A DNA stretch of 53,872 nt, taken from Desulfuromusa sp. Its GTDB lineage: Bacteria > Desulfobacterota > Desulfuromonadia > Desulfuromonadales > Geopsychrobacteraceae. A model generated the notes under the pieces. It made no database searches and was not told the origin of the DNA. It saw only the letters and a program-made list of their open reading frames with translations. The stretch covers positions 1 through 53,872 of the forward strand of contig JADGDX010000017.1 in assembly GCA_016744675.1 (NCBI GenBank). Direction: 5' to 3'. A program made the translations under genes and the position numbers. Numbering within the stretch: the first letter of the stretch is position 1; each line of letters starts with the position of its first letter. Shown here in pieces: positions 27,894-37,012 of the stretch.

Positions 27894-27929
27894 AAAAAAA
27901 ATGCACCGCATAAAAGCGGTGCATTTTTT
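27894..27929. terminator. Hairpin terminator between TAXI and TRAP permease genes
   Basis: The stem AAAATGCACCGC / GCGGTGCATTTT with a 6-base loop has T-runs on both strands. It sits 20 bases after the TAXI stop and about 100 bases before the permease start. It probably ends most TAXI transcripts and lets only part of them read into the permease. Confidence 0.85.
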
Positions 27930-27948
27930 AGATCCTACAGATTAATCA

Positions 27949-28923
27949 CTACATCATACCTGCTTCTTTATAATACTTAACAGCGCCCTCATGCAATGGA
28001 GCAGACAGACCATCTTTAATCATTTCAGCTGGATTTAGATTGCCAAATGCAGGGTGAAGTTTTTTGAACTCGTCAAAATTCTCAAAGACTGCCTTAACAA
28101 CATTATAAATGACATCATTTGGAACATCCGTTGAAGAAACAAAAGTAGCACCGACACCAAAGGTTTTAGTATCGACATCAGTACCACGATACATTCCGCC
28201 AGGCACCGTTGCTGTACGGTAGTAATCGTTGTCAGCTACTAATTTATCAATTGCAGGACCATCAACCGTCACAAGAACAGAATCACAAGAAGTCGTTGCT
28301 TCCTTAATGGAACCATTTGGATGACCAACAGTAAAAACCATAGCATCAACTTTATTATCGCATAATGCTGTGGACTGCTCAGCTGATTTTAGCTCAGAGG
28401 TAAGTTTGAAATCGTCCCGAGTCATACCGACTGCAGCCATGACAAGTTCCATAGTGTCACGTTGCCCTGAACCAGGGTTTCCGATATTCACACGCTTACC
28501 TTTAAGATCCATAAAGTTCTTGATGCCAGAATCAGCACGAGCAACTACGGTGAAAGGCTCAGGATGAACAGAGAAAACAGCTCGCAAATCTTTATTTGCT
28601 CCTTGCTTTGCAAACTTACCAGTACCGTTATAAGCATGATATTGGACATCAGATTGAGCAACTCCCATATCCAACTCATGGGCTCCAATAGTATTTAAAT
28701 TGTAAGCTGACCCACCAGTACTCTCAACAGAGCAACGGATACCATGTTCTTTTCTGGTTTTGTTAACCAAACGACAGATTGCACCACCCGTTGGATAGTA
28801 AACACCAGTAACACCACCAGTTCCAATAGTTACAAACTGCTGGCCAGCGGCTTCAGCCTGACTGACTGGAACAAAACTAGCAGCAACAGCAAAAGCCAAC
28901 AGGTACATAAACATTTTTTTCAT
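27949..28923 (-). CDS. TAXI-family TRAP transporter solute-binding protein
   Basis: A 324-residue periplasmic binding protein with a clear signal peptide (residues 1-26, cut near 'AEAAG'). It has the TAXI-family N-terminal signature '[26 protein letters not shown]', then '[10 protein letters not shown]', '[15 protein letters not shown]' and '[20 protein letters not shown]'. It delivers its ligand to the TRAP permease encoded downstream. The ATG follows an AGGAGGAG ribosome site, and a sigma-54 promoter lies about 90 bases upstream. The ligand cannot be told from the sequence; TAXI proteins bind glutamate, C4-dicarboxylates and other organic acids. Confidence 0.95.
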   Translation of the reverse strand: MKKMFMYLLAFAVAASFVPVSQAEAAGQQFVTIGTGGVTGVYYPTGGAICRLVNKTRKEHGIRCSVESTGGSAYNLNTIGAHELDMGVAQSDVQYHAYNGTGKFAKQGANKDLRAVFSVHPEPFTVVARADSGIKNFMDLKGKRVNIGNPGSGQRDTMELVMAAVGMTRDDFKLTSELKSAEQSTALCDNKVDAMVFTVGHPNGSIKEATTSCDSVLVTVDGPAIDKLVADNDYYRTATVPGGMYRGTDVDTKTFGVGATFVSSTDVPNDVIYNVVKAVFENFDEFKKLHPAFGNLNPAEMIKDGLSAPLHEGAVKYYKEAGMM

Positions 28924-29237
28924 TGGTACTCCTCCTCAAGAAGAATAAAGTTTTACCCACCCAATGTGGGTATTTCTGAACTCATTAAGATTTTTCGCAA
29001 CCTTGTGAAAGAGCAAGAAAGGTACCACTATCCCAAGGATATCAATAATCAGGGGTAAGCTACTGATTTATAAAACTGTTCTATCTGGAAGGAAGTCGCC
29101 TTATCCACATAAACCACTATAACCAGATCACGGCAGAGAGCGCACCTAAAGACTATTACCTCTGTATTATCAGCTATCTAAGAAGAAATAACCTCGAAGG
29201 GAGCTATAACTAAACTTATGGGGGTTTATGGTGTTTT
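28924..29237. other. Intergenic region between TAXI gene and its probable regulator
   Basis: These 314 bases hold no credible ORF. They contain the sigma-54 promoter of the TAXI gene and a 77-base leader. A loose inverted pair, ATCTGG at 29083-29088 and CCAGAT at 29123-29128, lies 55-115 bases upstream of the promoter. That is the usual place for enhancer sites of NtrC-type activators, but six-base arms 34 bases apart are weak evidence. Confidence 0.5.
29012..29028 (-). promoter_or_regulatory. Sigma-54 (RpoN) promoter of the TAXI/TRAP operon
   Basis: Read on the minus strand, TGGTAC-CTTTC-TTGCT has the invariant GG and GC doublets with exactly ten bases between them. It differs from the TGGCAC-N5-TTGC consensus at one position. 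Transcription would start near 29000, giving a 77-base leader to the TAXI ATG. The next gene upstream encodes a sigma-54 activator, which supports the assignment. Confidence 0.75.
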
Positions 29238-30641
29238 TCACTTAAGGCGTTTACTTAGAGCCGGCTGAGAAATTCCCAACAACCTAGCGGCAATCGTTTG
29301 ATTTCCACTAGACCGCTGCATCGCCTCATCAACCAGCATCTTTCCCGCCTGCTGGAGAGTTGGTAAATCACCCAAAGAGCAGAAAGGGCTTTCAGCCTCC
29401 GAAGAGCTATCTGAAACGATAAGACGATCAGCTTGGCCACCAATTCGCTTAAGAAAACTTTGCATCGACAATGTTTTCCCTGCATGGAGACTAACGGAAT
29501 CATAAACCATCGCTTCTAACTCACGGATATTTCCGGGGAAGCTATAGGTTGACAAGAGAACAGCGAGCTCCTTGGGAGGGGTCGGTTTCTTTTTCCCCAA
29601 ACACAGCGCAGCTTCATTTAAAAAATGTTCAAGGAGTAATGGCAGATCATCTTTGCGATCACGCAAAGGGGGCAAATGAACATGGTGCGAATAAAGTCGA
29701 TAATAAAGATCCCGTCGAAACTCACCTGCCGTCATCTTTTCATCCAGGTTGGCATGAGTAGCCACCACAACCCGGGCCGTCATCTGTTTTGGCCGGTCAC
29801 TTCCAAGAGGGTAGTATTCGCCATCCTGTAATAATCTAAGGAGCTTCACCTGTGAGGCTGAGTTGAGATCTCCTATTTCATCAAGAAACAGTGTTCCGCC
29901 CGCGGCGCCCTCAATCATCCCCTTGCGCACATTATCCGCACCCGTAAAGGCGCCACGCACATGGCCGAACAAAGTGTCGGCAAAAACATTATCGTCCAAG
30001 CCAGCGACATTGACAGATATCAAGGGCCCACTATTTCCACTAAGAGTATGGACCGCCTGTGCGACCAGCTCTTTACCGACACCACTTTCACCCGTAATTA
30101 AGATTGGCTGGCTACTTGGTGCAACCGCTTCTAAATATTGAAATCGAGCCCTCATGGCAGAATTATTTGTTACGATTGAGGCAAATACCTCTGGGAAATC
30201 AATCTGGTCATGAAAAAAATGTTTGCGAATTGCCCGGTTTTCAAATTCGAGTTCAACCATCCGAATCGCACGTCGGACACCTTCAACCAAGCGCCCCTCA
30301 TCTACGGTCTTTACAAAATAATCAAAAGCCCCTGACCGCATACAATTAACGGCCGTTTCCAACTGATTCATCCCGCTAAGGATAATCACCCTGATATGCG
30401 GATACTCGGCAACAATCTGCTCAAGCAATTCTTCCCCTGAGATATATGGCATGGTCAGATCCAACAAGATTAGTCCGATATCATTCTGGTCCAGAACGCT
30501 CATGACTTCTCTGCTATCTTGACACTGCAACAGATGAGTCACACCCCCTGGGCCTTCCATGGTCAGACTTAAACTTCTCAACCATGGCTGTTCATCATCA
30601 ACCAGCAAAACCCCGAATGAAGGATATAGTTTTTTCTCCAT
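29238..30641 (-). CDS. Sigma-54-dependent response regulator (NtrC family)
   Basis: A 467-residue activator with three domains: a receiver (residues 8-125, phospho-Asp at about 61 in 'ILLDLTMP'), an AAA+ ATPase (about 160-390) with Walker A 'GESGVGKE', the sigma-54 contact loop 'GAFTGA' intact at about 230, and Walker B 'GGTLFLDEIG', then a Fis-type HTH ending the protein at 'LLGISQPALSKRLK'. The protein stops right at the end of the HTH, shorter than many relatives. Its ATG overlaps the kinase stop (TGATG); a GTG one codon earlier is equally close to the AAGGAG site. It probably activates the TAXI/TRAP promoter next door. Confidence 0.95.
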   Translation of the reverse strand: MEKKLYPSFGVLLVDDEQPWLRSLSLTMEGPGGVTHLLQCQDSREVMSVLDQNDIGLILLDLTMPYISGEELLEQIVAEYPHIRVIILSGMNQLETAVNCMRSGAFDYFVKTVDEGRLVEGVRRAIRMVELEFENRAIRKHFFHDQIDFPEVFASIVTNNSAMRARFQYLEAVAPSSQPILITGESGVGKELVAQAVHTLSGNSGPLISVNVAGLDDNVFADTLFGHVRGAFTGADNVRKGMIEGAAGGTLFLDEIGDLNSASQVKLLRLLQDGEYYPLGSDRPKQMTARVVVATHANLDEKMTAGEFRRDLYYRLYSHHVHLPPLRDRKDDLPLLLEHFLNEAALCLGKKKPTPPKELAVLLSTYSFPGNIRELEAMVYDSVSLHAGKTLSMQSFLKRIGGQADRLIVSDSSSEAESPFCSLGDLPTLQQAGKMLVDEAMQRSSGNQTIAARLLGISQPALSKRLK

Positions 30642-32386
30642 CACTCCATCTCCTTGTAAATCGGCAGCAGCAACCGAACCAATAGACCTTGTTGCGGCTG
30701 AGATGAAAACTCCAATCGACCATGATGATCCTTGACGATTCCATCAGAAACCGAAAGTCCAAGCCCGGTCCCTCCTGTGTCTCGTTTCGTTGTAAAAAAA
30801 GGATCCGTTATACGCAATAAAGTGTCCTGATCTATCCCACATCCTTGATCACGGACTTCGAAGACAACCATATCTTCCCCTTGCAGTTCATAAGTCCGCA
30901 ATTCAATAGCCTGATCCACCGAGGTCAATGCCTGACATGCATTCAAGACCAAGTTCACAACAACCTGTTCGATTCGATGCCCATTGCCTCGAAATGGTGG
31001 CAGGTCAGAACAATAATCGGCCTTAAAATGTCGTGTTGCGTTGCGCAAAGCGTTGTCCACCAAACGCAATGCAGAACGAATGACATCATTCAGATCAACC
31101 TTATCATCCAATCCAGAATCATTGCGCCGAGCAAAATCTTTCAAATCTTCAACGATCCGTTTTATCCGGTTAGAACTTTCGAGCATTTCTTCCAGCATCT
31201 TAGGGACTTCTTCACGCATTCGAGAATAGTCAAACCAGCCATATTTAAAATCACCGTGTTGCCGATAATAGTCATCAAGGATCGGTTCAATGCTCTGATG
31301 TGCTTTACTCAACTGAGGCAAGCTCAGCTGAATCAGTCCATTCGGGTTATTGATTTCATGTGCAACTCCAGAGACGAGAATGCCAAGGGATGTCATTTTG
31401 TCGGCATGAAGGAGCTGTTTTTGGCGAATCTGCAGCTCTTCTGCTGACCTCATTCGCTCAGCGATTTCACATTCTAATTCTTTCGTCCTCAAAGCTACCT
31501 GCCGCCTTAAAGTTCTCGACCATAGAGCAAAAGCAATCAGAACCAACATCAACGGTCCTATCACCAATGCCCCAGAACGAATATAGTTTTTCCATGAAAT
31601 TGGTTCTGGCTGCAAAACCCCAAGCCAGCGCTCTCTGATCTGGCGATATTCGCCAGACTTTTTCAACAAAGACAATCCTTCATTGAAAAGAGCCAGTAGC
31701 TCTAAATTTCCTTTTTTAACGGCAAAACCATACTCTTGAGCAACCAAGGGTCGAGCAATAGGGTGAATACTCTTTAAGGCGGGGTCACTAAGGAGATATT
31801 CACCCGGGAGTTTGGCAACTAAAGCACAATCGTGCTGCCCCGAGGCCAACAGACTCAGAGCATCAGCAAGAGTTTGTACCATGAACAGGTCTGCCGCGAT
31901 TTCATGCTCGAGCATAAAATCGTGCATGACACTCCCCTTCATCACAATAACTTCTTTACCAACTAAATCAATAATAGACCGAATAGTTTTATTATCATCC
32001 CGAACCCAGATAGACTGGTGAACTTTTGCGTGAGGAATCGAGAAATCAACCTCGCCCAAACGCTCCTCAGTGTGGGCCATTCCCATCAGAATATCGACAT
32101 CACCTTGATCCAGAGCTTGGCGCATTATCCCCCAAGATCCAAGTTGAATATTGATTTCCATCCCCATGACTCGGGCAACAGCCTGACTAAGTTCGACGTT
32201 ATAGCCTGTCGGAAGACCATCCTGATCTAAATATTCATAAGGAGGATAATTATAATCTCCGCCGACCCGCACCGGCAGATCGAACCGAACAGGCTCCTCT
32301 GCATAAGAAGATATGCTCGAAGAAAAGAGGATAAACAGAAGAATAAAAACGAACCATCTAGTCCTTCTCACGTTAAAACTTCGCAT
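30641..32386 (-). CDS. Sensor histidine kinase with periplasmic binding-protein (SBP_bac_3) sensor
   Basis: A 581-residue membrane kinase. It has a signal/anchor helix (about 10-28), an SBP family 3-type periplasmic domain (about 40-260; 'VGGDYNYPPYEYLDQDG', 'GYNVELSQAVARVMG', 'DILMGMAHTEER'), a transmembrane helix near 272-292, a coiled coil, then the dimerisation/phosphoacceptor domain with His343 in 'GVAHEINNPNG' and an HATPase domain ('VVNLVLNACQAL', 'DQGCGI', 'GTGLGLSVS'). It probably binds an amino-acid-like ligand directly. The ATG at 32386 is chosen because an upstream ATG at 32416 overlaps asnS further. Even so the first 14 bases lie inside asnS. Confidence 0.93.
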   Translation of the reverse strand: MRSFNVRRTRWFVFILLFILFSSSISSYAEEPVRFDLPVRVGGDYNYPPYEYLDQDGLPTGYNVELSQAVARVMGMEINIQLGSWGIMRQALDQGDVDILMGMAHTEERLGEVDFSIPHAKVHQSIWVRDDNKTIRSIIDLVGKEVIVMKGSVMHDFMLEHEIAADLFMVQTLADALSLLASGQHDCALVAKLPGEYLLSDPALKSIHPIARPLVAQEYGFAVKKGNLELLALFNEGLSLLKKSGEYRQIRERWLGVLQPEPISWKNYIRSGALVIGPLMLVLIAFALWSRTLRRQVALRTKELECEIAERMRSAEELQIRQKQLLHADKMTSLGILVSGVAHEINNPNGLIQLSLPQLSKAHQSIEPILDDYYRQHGDFKYGWFDYSRMREEVPKMLEEMLESSNRIKRIVEDLKDFARRNDSGLDDKVDLNDVIRSALRLVDNALRNATRHFKADYCSDLPPFRGNGHRIEQVVVNLVLNACQALTSVDQAIELRTYELQGEDMVVFEVRDQGCGIDQDTLLRITDPFFTTKRDTGGTGLGLSVSDGIVKDHHGRLEFSSQPQQGLLVRLLLPIYKEME

Positions 32387-33764
32387 GTCCCGGCGTCCGT
32401 GGAAAGGGGATAACATCGCGGATATTTTCCATCCCAGTCAAATACATCAATAACCGTTCAAAGCCCAAACCAAACCCTGCATGAGGGCAACTTCCCCAAC
32501 GTCTAATATCGAGATACCACTCCATATCCCCAGAAGATATCCCCTGTAATGCCATCCTTGACTTAAGTACGTCTAAACGTTCTTCACGCTGGCTGCCACC
32601 AATAATCTCACCAACTCTGGGAACAAGAAGATCCATCGCAGCAACAGTTTTTTCATCATCATTCAGGCGCATATAAAAAGCCTTGATCTGTTTGGGATAG
32701 TCCGTCACGAAAATCGGCCCATTAAAGATTTTTTCGGTCAGATATCGTTCATGTTCTGACTGCAGATCATGCCCCCACTCAACAGGAAATTCAAAGGATT
32801 GCCCTGATTTTTGTAGTAAATCAACAGCTTCAGTATAGCTGATGGTACGAAATTCTGCTTTTGCCAAAGATTCCAGTTTATCTATCAGACCTTTTTCTAC
32901 ACGCTGATTGAAAAAATCGAGATCTTCCTGACAGTTTTCCAGTGCATAGGTCACCATATAACGAAGAAAGTCCTCACCCAATTGACAATCATCATGCAAA
33001 TCGGCAAAAGCTATTTCGGGTTCAATCATCCAAAATTCAGCTGCGTGGCGGCTGGTATTTGAATTTTCAGCTCGAAAGGTCGGCCCAAAAGTATAAATAT
33101 CTGAAAAAGCTGTAGCAAATAGCTCTCCCTGCAACTGCCCACTGACCGTCAGACCAGTCCGCTCACCAAAAAAGTCTTGGCCCCAATCTATCTGACCCTC
33201 ATGTCGTGGCGGAGCGTTAGGATCAAGAGTACTGACCCGAAACATTTCTCCAGCCCCTTCACAATCATTGGTCGTAATGATCGGTGTCTGGACATAAAGA
33301 AATCCGCGCTGCTGAAAAAATTGATGAACAGCAAATGCAAGAGCGCTACGCATTCTGAAGACGGCTCCAAAAGTATTAGCGCGTGGCCGCAGATGGGCTA
33401 TGGAACGCAGATATTCAAGGGTGTGGCGTTTTTTCTGAAGGGGATACTTTTCATCAGCACTCCCGACAACTTCAATTGTCTGCGCCTGAACTTCCCAACG
33501 CTGTCCTGCTGCTGGAGATTCAACAAGCTCTCCAGTAACCGCTAAACTAGAACCCGTCCCAACCTTGGAGGCAATTTCGTAATTGTCGAGTTCAGGACTT
33601 AAAACAATCTGCAACGAAGCAAAGCAGCTCCCATCATTCAAAGAGACAAAAGAGACATCTTTCCCACGCCGGACCGATCGAACCCATCCTTTAACGCAAA
33701 TTGCCCCTTCAGATTGCTGCAACTGCAGTAACTTCCTGATTGAAATTCTTTTTACCCCTGTCAT
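32373..33764 (-). CDS. asnS: Asparaginyl-tRNA synthetase
   Basis: Class IIb synthetase that charges tRNA-Asn. The 463-residue protein has an N-terminal OB-fold ('VKGWVRSVRRGKDVSFVSLNDGS'), class II motif 2 'GPTFRAENSNTSRHAAEFWMIEPE' and motif 3 'GFGLGFERLLMYLTG', and ends 'FPRTPGHAKF' as in the family. I take the ATG at 33764, preceded by AGGA boxes; an in-frame ATG at 33797 would add 11 residues not typical of AsnRS. Its end overlaps the start of the following kinase gene. Confidence 0.96.
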   Translation of the reverse strand: MTGVKRISIRKLLQLQQSEGAICVKGWVRSVRRGKDVSFVSLNDGSCFASLQIVLSPELDNYEIASKVGTGSSLAVTGELVESPAAGQRWEVQAQTIEVVGSADEKYPLQKKRHTLEYLRSIAHLRPRANTFGAVFRMRSALAFAVHQFFQQRGFLYVQTPIITTNDCEGAGEMFRVSTLDPNAPPRHEGQIDWGQDFFGERTGLTVSGQLQGELFATAFSDIYTFGPTFRAENSNTSRHAAEFWMIEPEIAFADLHDDCQLGEDFLRYMVTYALENCQEDLDFFNQRVEKGLIDKLESLAKAEFRTISYTEAVDLLQKSGQSFEFPVEWGHDLQSEHERYLTEKIFNGPIFVTDYPKQIKAFYMRLNDDEKTVAAMDLLVPRVGEIIGGSQREERLDVLKSRMALQGISSGDMEWYLDIRRWGSCPHAGFGLGFERLLMYLTGMENIRDVIPFPRTPGHAKF

Positions 33765-33844
33765 AGTCCTGATCCTTTCAATCTCATTTCCATCCATATT
33801 TATTTTGTTTATCCCAAGATTAAGTCACGATCTGTACCGATAGC

Positions 33845-33877
33845 AAACAAAAAGACCATCCGGCAGAGGACAGTCTT
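33845..33877 (-). terminator. Terminator after the hemerythrin-like mini-gene
   Basis: On the minus strand AAGACTGTCC pairs with GGATGGTCTT (two G-T pairs) around a 6-base loop and runs into a TTTTTGTTT tail. It lies 39 bases after the mini-gene stop, just before asnS. Confidence 0.75.
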
Positions 33878-33915
33878 ATCATTGTGACTCAATGGACAAT
33901 TTTCAAAAGAATAGA

Positions 33916-34062
33916 TTATTCGATAAAGCGTCCCCCTCGAGATTCAAGAAAAGCTCCATACTCCTTATCGACTTTCAAGATATGCTCTATCAAGCCACGA
34001 TGTTCATTATCTAAAACCACAATTCCTGTCTCATAAATACTTTTCCAACCAATAACAGACAT
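33916..34062 (-). CDS. 48-residue hemerythrin-like mini-protein
   Basis: A short gene of 48 codons. It starts at an ATG with AGGAG six bases upstream and ends before a terminator. The protein begins 'MSVIGWKSIYETGIVVLDNEH' and continues 'RGLIEHILKVDKEYGAF'. This matches the N-terminal signature of bacterial hemerythrins (Trp, Tyr, Gly-Ile, Asp-x-x-His, Leu-Ile), with His21 at the place of the first iron ligand. The rest of the four-helix fold and the other His/Glu ligands are missing, and no remnant follows the stop. It lies 24 bases after the histidine kinase at 34087. It could be a decayed gene that keeps its signals, or a mini-protein that dimerises. It is not expected to bind a full di-iron centre alone. 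Confidence 0.65.
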   Translation of the reverse strand: MSVIGWKSIYETGIVVLDNEHRGLIEHILKVDKEYGAFLESRGGRFIE

Positions 34063-34086
34063 ATCAGTCTCCTCACAAAAAAACGA

Positions 34087-36807
34087 TCAGTCCAAGACAA
34101 AAGTCTCAGCATCATTCTCCAGCGGGAGCACCATCGTAAAACAGCTTCCCTTGCCCACTTCAGAGGTTACACTTAAGTTCCCACCATGATTATGTGTCAC
34201 AATGAAATAGGCAATTGACAATCCCAGCCCTGTTCCTTGACCAACTTCTCGTGTTGTAAAAAATGGGTCGAAGATCCTCGCGACAACATCTGCCTCCATC
34301 CCCGAACCATTGTCTTCAACCTGCAAGCAGACGTTGTCGTGCCCGGAAGGAAATATTCTCAATGTTATCAGGGAGTCACCTTCGGCAAGACTTAATACTT
34401 GAGCAGCATTTTTCAACAAACTGAGGAGAACCTGCTGAATCTGGCCAGAATCACAACAAACATCAGGAACCGTTTGATAATCACGAGCAATAGAGATCTT
34501 TCTAAAGTCAAAGTGGTGGCGCATATCGTGATCACTTCCCGCCAATTCCACCATCCTCTCGAGGATGTCGGGAAGTGTACAGGAAGTGAAGTCTGAACCA
34601 CCTCGTCGACTGAAACTCTGAACGTTTTCAACAATTTTTGCCGCACGCTGTCCCGCATCAAGGACGGAATGGAGCATTTGTTCACACCCTCGAAGGTTAG
34701 AATACTGAACAATTGCCTCAATTGTTGTCCCTGCCTCCAGAGCAACTTCCCGGTTCTTATGCAACTCGGGAGAAAGACGTCGGGTGAGAACTTGGACATT
34801 TTGCAAAATAACGGCCAATGGATTGTTGATTTCGTGAGCTAGCCCAGATGCCAATCCACCGATAGCCTGCATTTTTTCTGACCGAACCATCATTTCTTCT
34901 AGACGCAAACGTTCCGTGACATCATCCATATGAATGACCGCGCCACTAGCCTCTGTCATCGATAGTGGATAAATCAGAATATCAAAGAAACGGGTCTCTC
35001 CATTCTCTGTCTTTTTAATGCTTTGTACTTTCAGTAAACGGGTTGGTTTTCGCGTTCGTAAGGTCTCCATAAGCTTCGGCAAATAGGCATCGGGCTCAAA
35101 GAGTCGACAAACTTTCATCATCATAAGCCCCTTGGCTTCTTCTGCTGTAAGGACACTTTCCTGCTCCGCCCTTTTATTCCAAAGCGTCACCTCCATATTG
35201 ATATCAACGCCAATCAAAACTGAAGGCATCGAATCTATAATATTCTGCAGGTAAACCTGTAACTGTTCGAGGGTTTTCTGAGCGATAATCTGCCCTGAGA
35301 TATCTCTGATCGTCCCTTCTATATGGACAATACGACCTTCCTCATCATATACCGGGTGTCCATCCACTGCAGCCCAGAAAATGCCTCCATTGCTGCGCAA
35401 CATCTGGACACTAAAATCGCGAACCTCCCCCTGCTGAATTAAATTGAACCATCTCTCACGATCCTCCGCACGGCAATAGACATCCTTTCGAAGATTGAGG
35501 TGGCCCATTTTTGCCATGACTTCCGTTTCGTCAGTCGCATCAAATCCGAAAATATTAGCTAAAGCGGGGTTCGCATTAAGCAAACGTCCTGACAAATCAA
35601 CTTGAAAAATGCCATCTGTGGCATTATTAAAAATGTCCCGATATCGCTGTTCAGATTTTTTTAAAGCAGCAAAGCTCTCCTGAAGCTCTGCTGACATCCG
35701 ATTAAAAACCACTTCAATATCAGCCCATTCGTCCTCCCGGCCTAATTGTATTTTGCTATTAAGATCACCCTGCTGAAATTGCCCCAAGCTACTACGAATC
35801 TGTGCCATAGGAGCTTGAATATGATTTTTGAATAATCGTTTAAGAGTAAACCAAACAAAAAAGGCAAAGACGAATAAAACAAGACGAACCATAACGACCG
35901 CAGTCCCGATCGTCCTTTTAATTTCAAGCCTAGAATTCTCAATTGTTGCTGTCGCTTGTTGGTCGAGCTGTTCCAAGGTAAACAAAATCTTTTCCGCGAT
36001 TCGATCCAATTCACGATTAAATTCACCCAAACGAACCATCTCATCCTGATAAAGCTGCATAAGATATTGGTAGTGAGCAAAACGATCCACAAGATGCTGC
36101 CCTAATCGATCAATCGGCGGCTCTGACTCTAGTAGAGCCTTCAGCCGAGTCACCAGACTCCGTAATTCAGCCTCAAGAGGAATGGGAGCATCTATTGAGT
36201 TGAGAAGCAATTGAGCAGGATTCTCTTCTGCATTGAGCTTCGCGATTTCAGACAAGCTTTCCCGATATCCGGAAAGCAGAAGAACCAACTGATCGAAAGA
36301 GTCTGTCTCGTCACCTTTCAACTCTAATTCTATTGATTTTTCCGCAACAATTTCCTGCAAAAGGGAAAAGATTTCAGCGATATCTCGATCTTCTTCAAAG
36401 CGCCAGAACAAGAGATAGTTAATCCATTCACGACGTTTCAGATATGTAGAAAATTGCCCTTGTAGCTGACTTAATGAATTGGCAAAAGAGACGTCATGAA
36501 CAGCCTCCCGTAACACGTCAATATCTTTCTGGATCCCTTCACTTTCAGTGTCAAACCATTGATCATCGACATAAAAGGTATTTTTAAAAAGATTTAAACG
36601 CGCATTTAATAAACCAAAATCACGATTATTCTGTGAATTTTCAGCAATAAATTGAAGGCTGTCCTTCACGACTAGATCAGTCGTTGAGCGAACCTTCCTA
36701 GAAGCAAACTGCAAACTAACCGCCATCAGGACAAAAATCAGGAGGACAACGAGGGACATCCGTTCCAACCGTCCCTTGATCGTGTTTTTTGGCTTAAACT
36801 CGAACAC
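34087..36807 (-). CDS. Sensor histidine kinase, HAMP-PAS-PAS, orphan
   Basis: A 906-residue membrane kinase with transmembrane helix 1 (about 17-36), a large mostly helical periplasmic domain (about 37-300), helix 2 (about 305-325), a HAMP segment ('NHIQAPMAQIRSSL...'), PAS domain 1 (about 388-510, 'DIFNNATDGIFQVDLSG'), PAS domain 2 (about 520-635, 'IIDSMPSVLIGVD'), phosphoacceptor His658 in 'GLAHEINNPLAV', and HATPase motifs 'LLSLLKNAAQVL', 'DNGSGM' and 'GTGLGLSIA'. It begins with GTG behind a TAGGAG site. No response regulator is adjacent; only the hemerythrin-like mini-gene follows. The signal is unknown. Confidence 0.92.
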   Translation of the reverse strand: MFEFKPKNTIKGRLERMSLVVLLIFVLMAVSLQFASRKVRSTTDLVVKDSLQFIAENSQNNRDFGLLNARLNLFKNTFYVDDQWFDTESEGIQKDIDVLREAVHDVSFANSLSQLQGQFSTYLKRREWINYLLFWRFEEDRDIAEIFSLLQEIVAEKSIELELKGDETDSFDQLVLLLSGYRESLSEIAKLNAEENPAQLLLNSIDAPIPLEAELRSLVTRLKALLESEPPIDRLGQHLVDRFAHYQYLMQLYQDEMVRLGEFNRELDRIAEKILFTLEQLDQQATATIENSRLEIKRTIGTAVVMVRLVLFVFAFFVWFTLKRLFKNHIQAPMAQIRSSLGQFQQGDLNSKIQLGREDEWADIEVVFNRMSAELQESFAALKKSEQRYRDIFNNATDGIFQVDLSGRLLNANPALANIFGFDATDETEVMAKMGHLNLRKDVYCRAEDRERWFNLIQQGEVRDFSVQMLRSNGGIFWAAVDGHPVYDEEGRIVHIEGTIRDISGQIIAQKTLEQLQVYLQNIIDSMPSVLIGVDINMEVTLWNKRAEQESVLTAEEAKGLMMMKVCRLFEPDAYLPKLMETLRTRKPTRLLKVQSIKKTENGETRFFDILIYPLSMTEASGAVIHMDDVTERLRLEEMMVRSEKMQAIGGLASGLAHEINNPLAVILQNVQVLTRRLSPELHKNREVALEAGTTIEAIVQYSNLRGCEQMLHSVLDAGQRAAKIVENVQSFSRRGGSDFTSCTLPDILERMVELAGSDHDMRHHFDFRKISIARDYQTVPDVCCDSGQIQQVLLSLLKNAAQVLSLAEGDSLITLRIFPSGHDNVCLQVEDNGSGMEADVVARIFDPFFTTREVGQGTGLGLSIAYFIVTHNHGGNLSVTSEVGKGSCFTMVLPLENDAETFVLD

Positions 36808-36952
36808 TCTTCAAATTACTCCTAAGGAAATTCTAATTGCACCTTCAGACGAATACGACATCTTGTCGAACCATCATTTCTCTTTGAGAATAGAAATAAC
36901 AGCGTAAAATTAGTGTCCACAAATATAACAAATTTAACCTTCTATAAACAAC

Positions 36953-36992
36953 AAAAAAAGAGGGCCCGCATCGCGCACCCTCCTCTTTATTC
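36953..36992 (-). terminator. Probable terminator after prfC
   Basis: On the minus strand AAAGAGG pairs with CCTCTTT around a GC-rich 18-base interior, then a run of seven T residues. It is 20 bases beyond the prfC stop. The interior does not fold cleanly, so confidence is moderate. Confidence 0.6.
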
Positions 36993-37012
36993 TATTCTGT
37001 GATCATCTCAAT

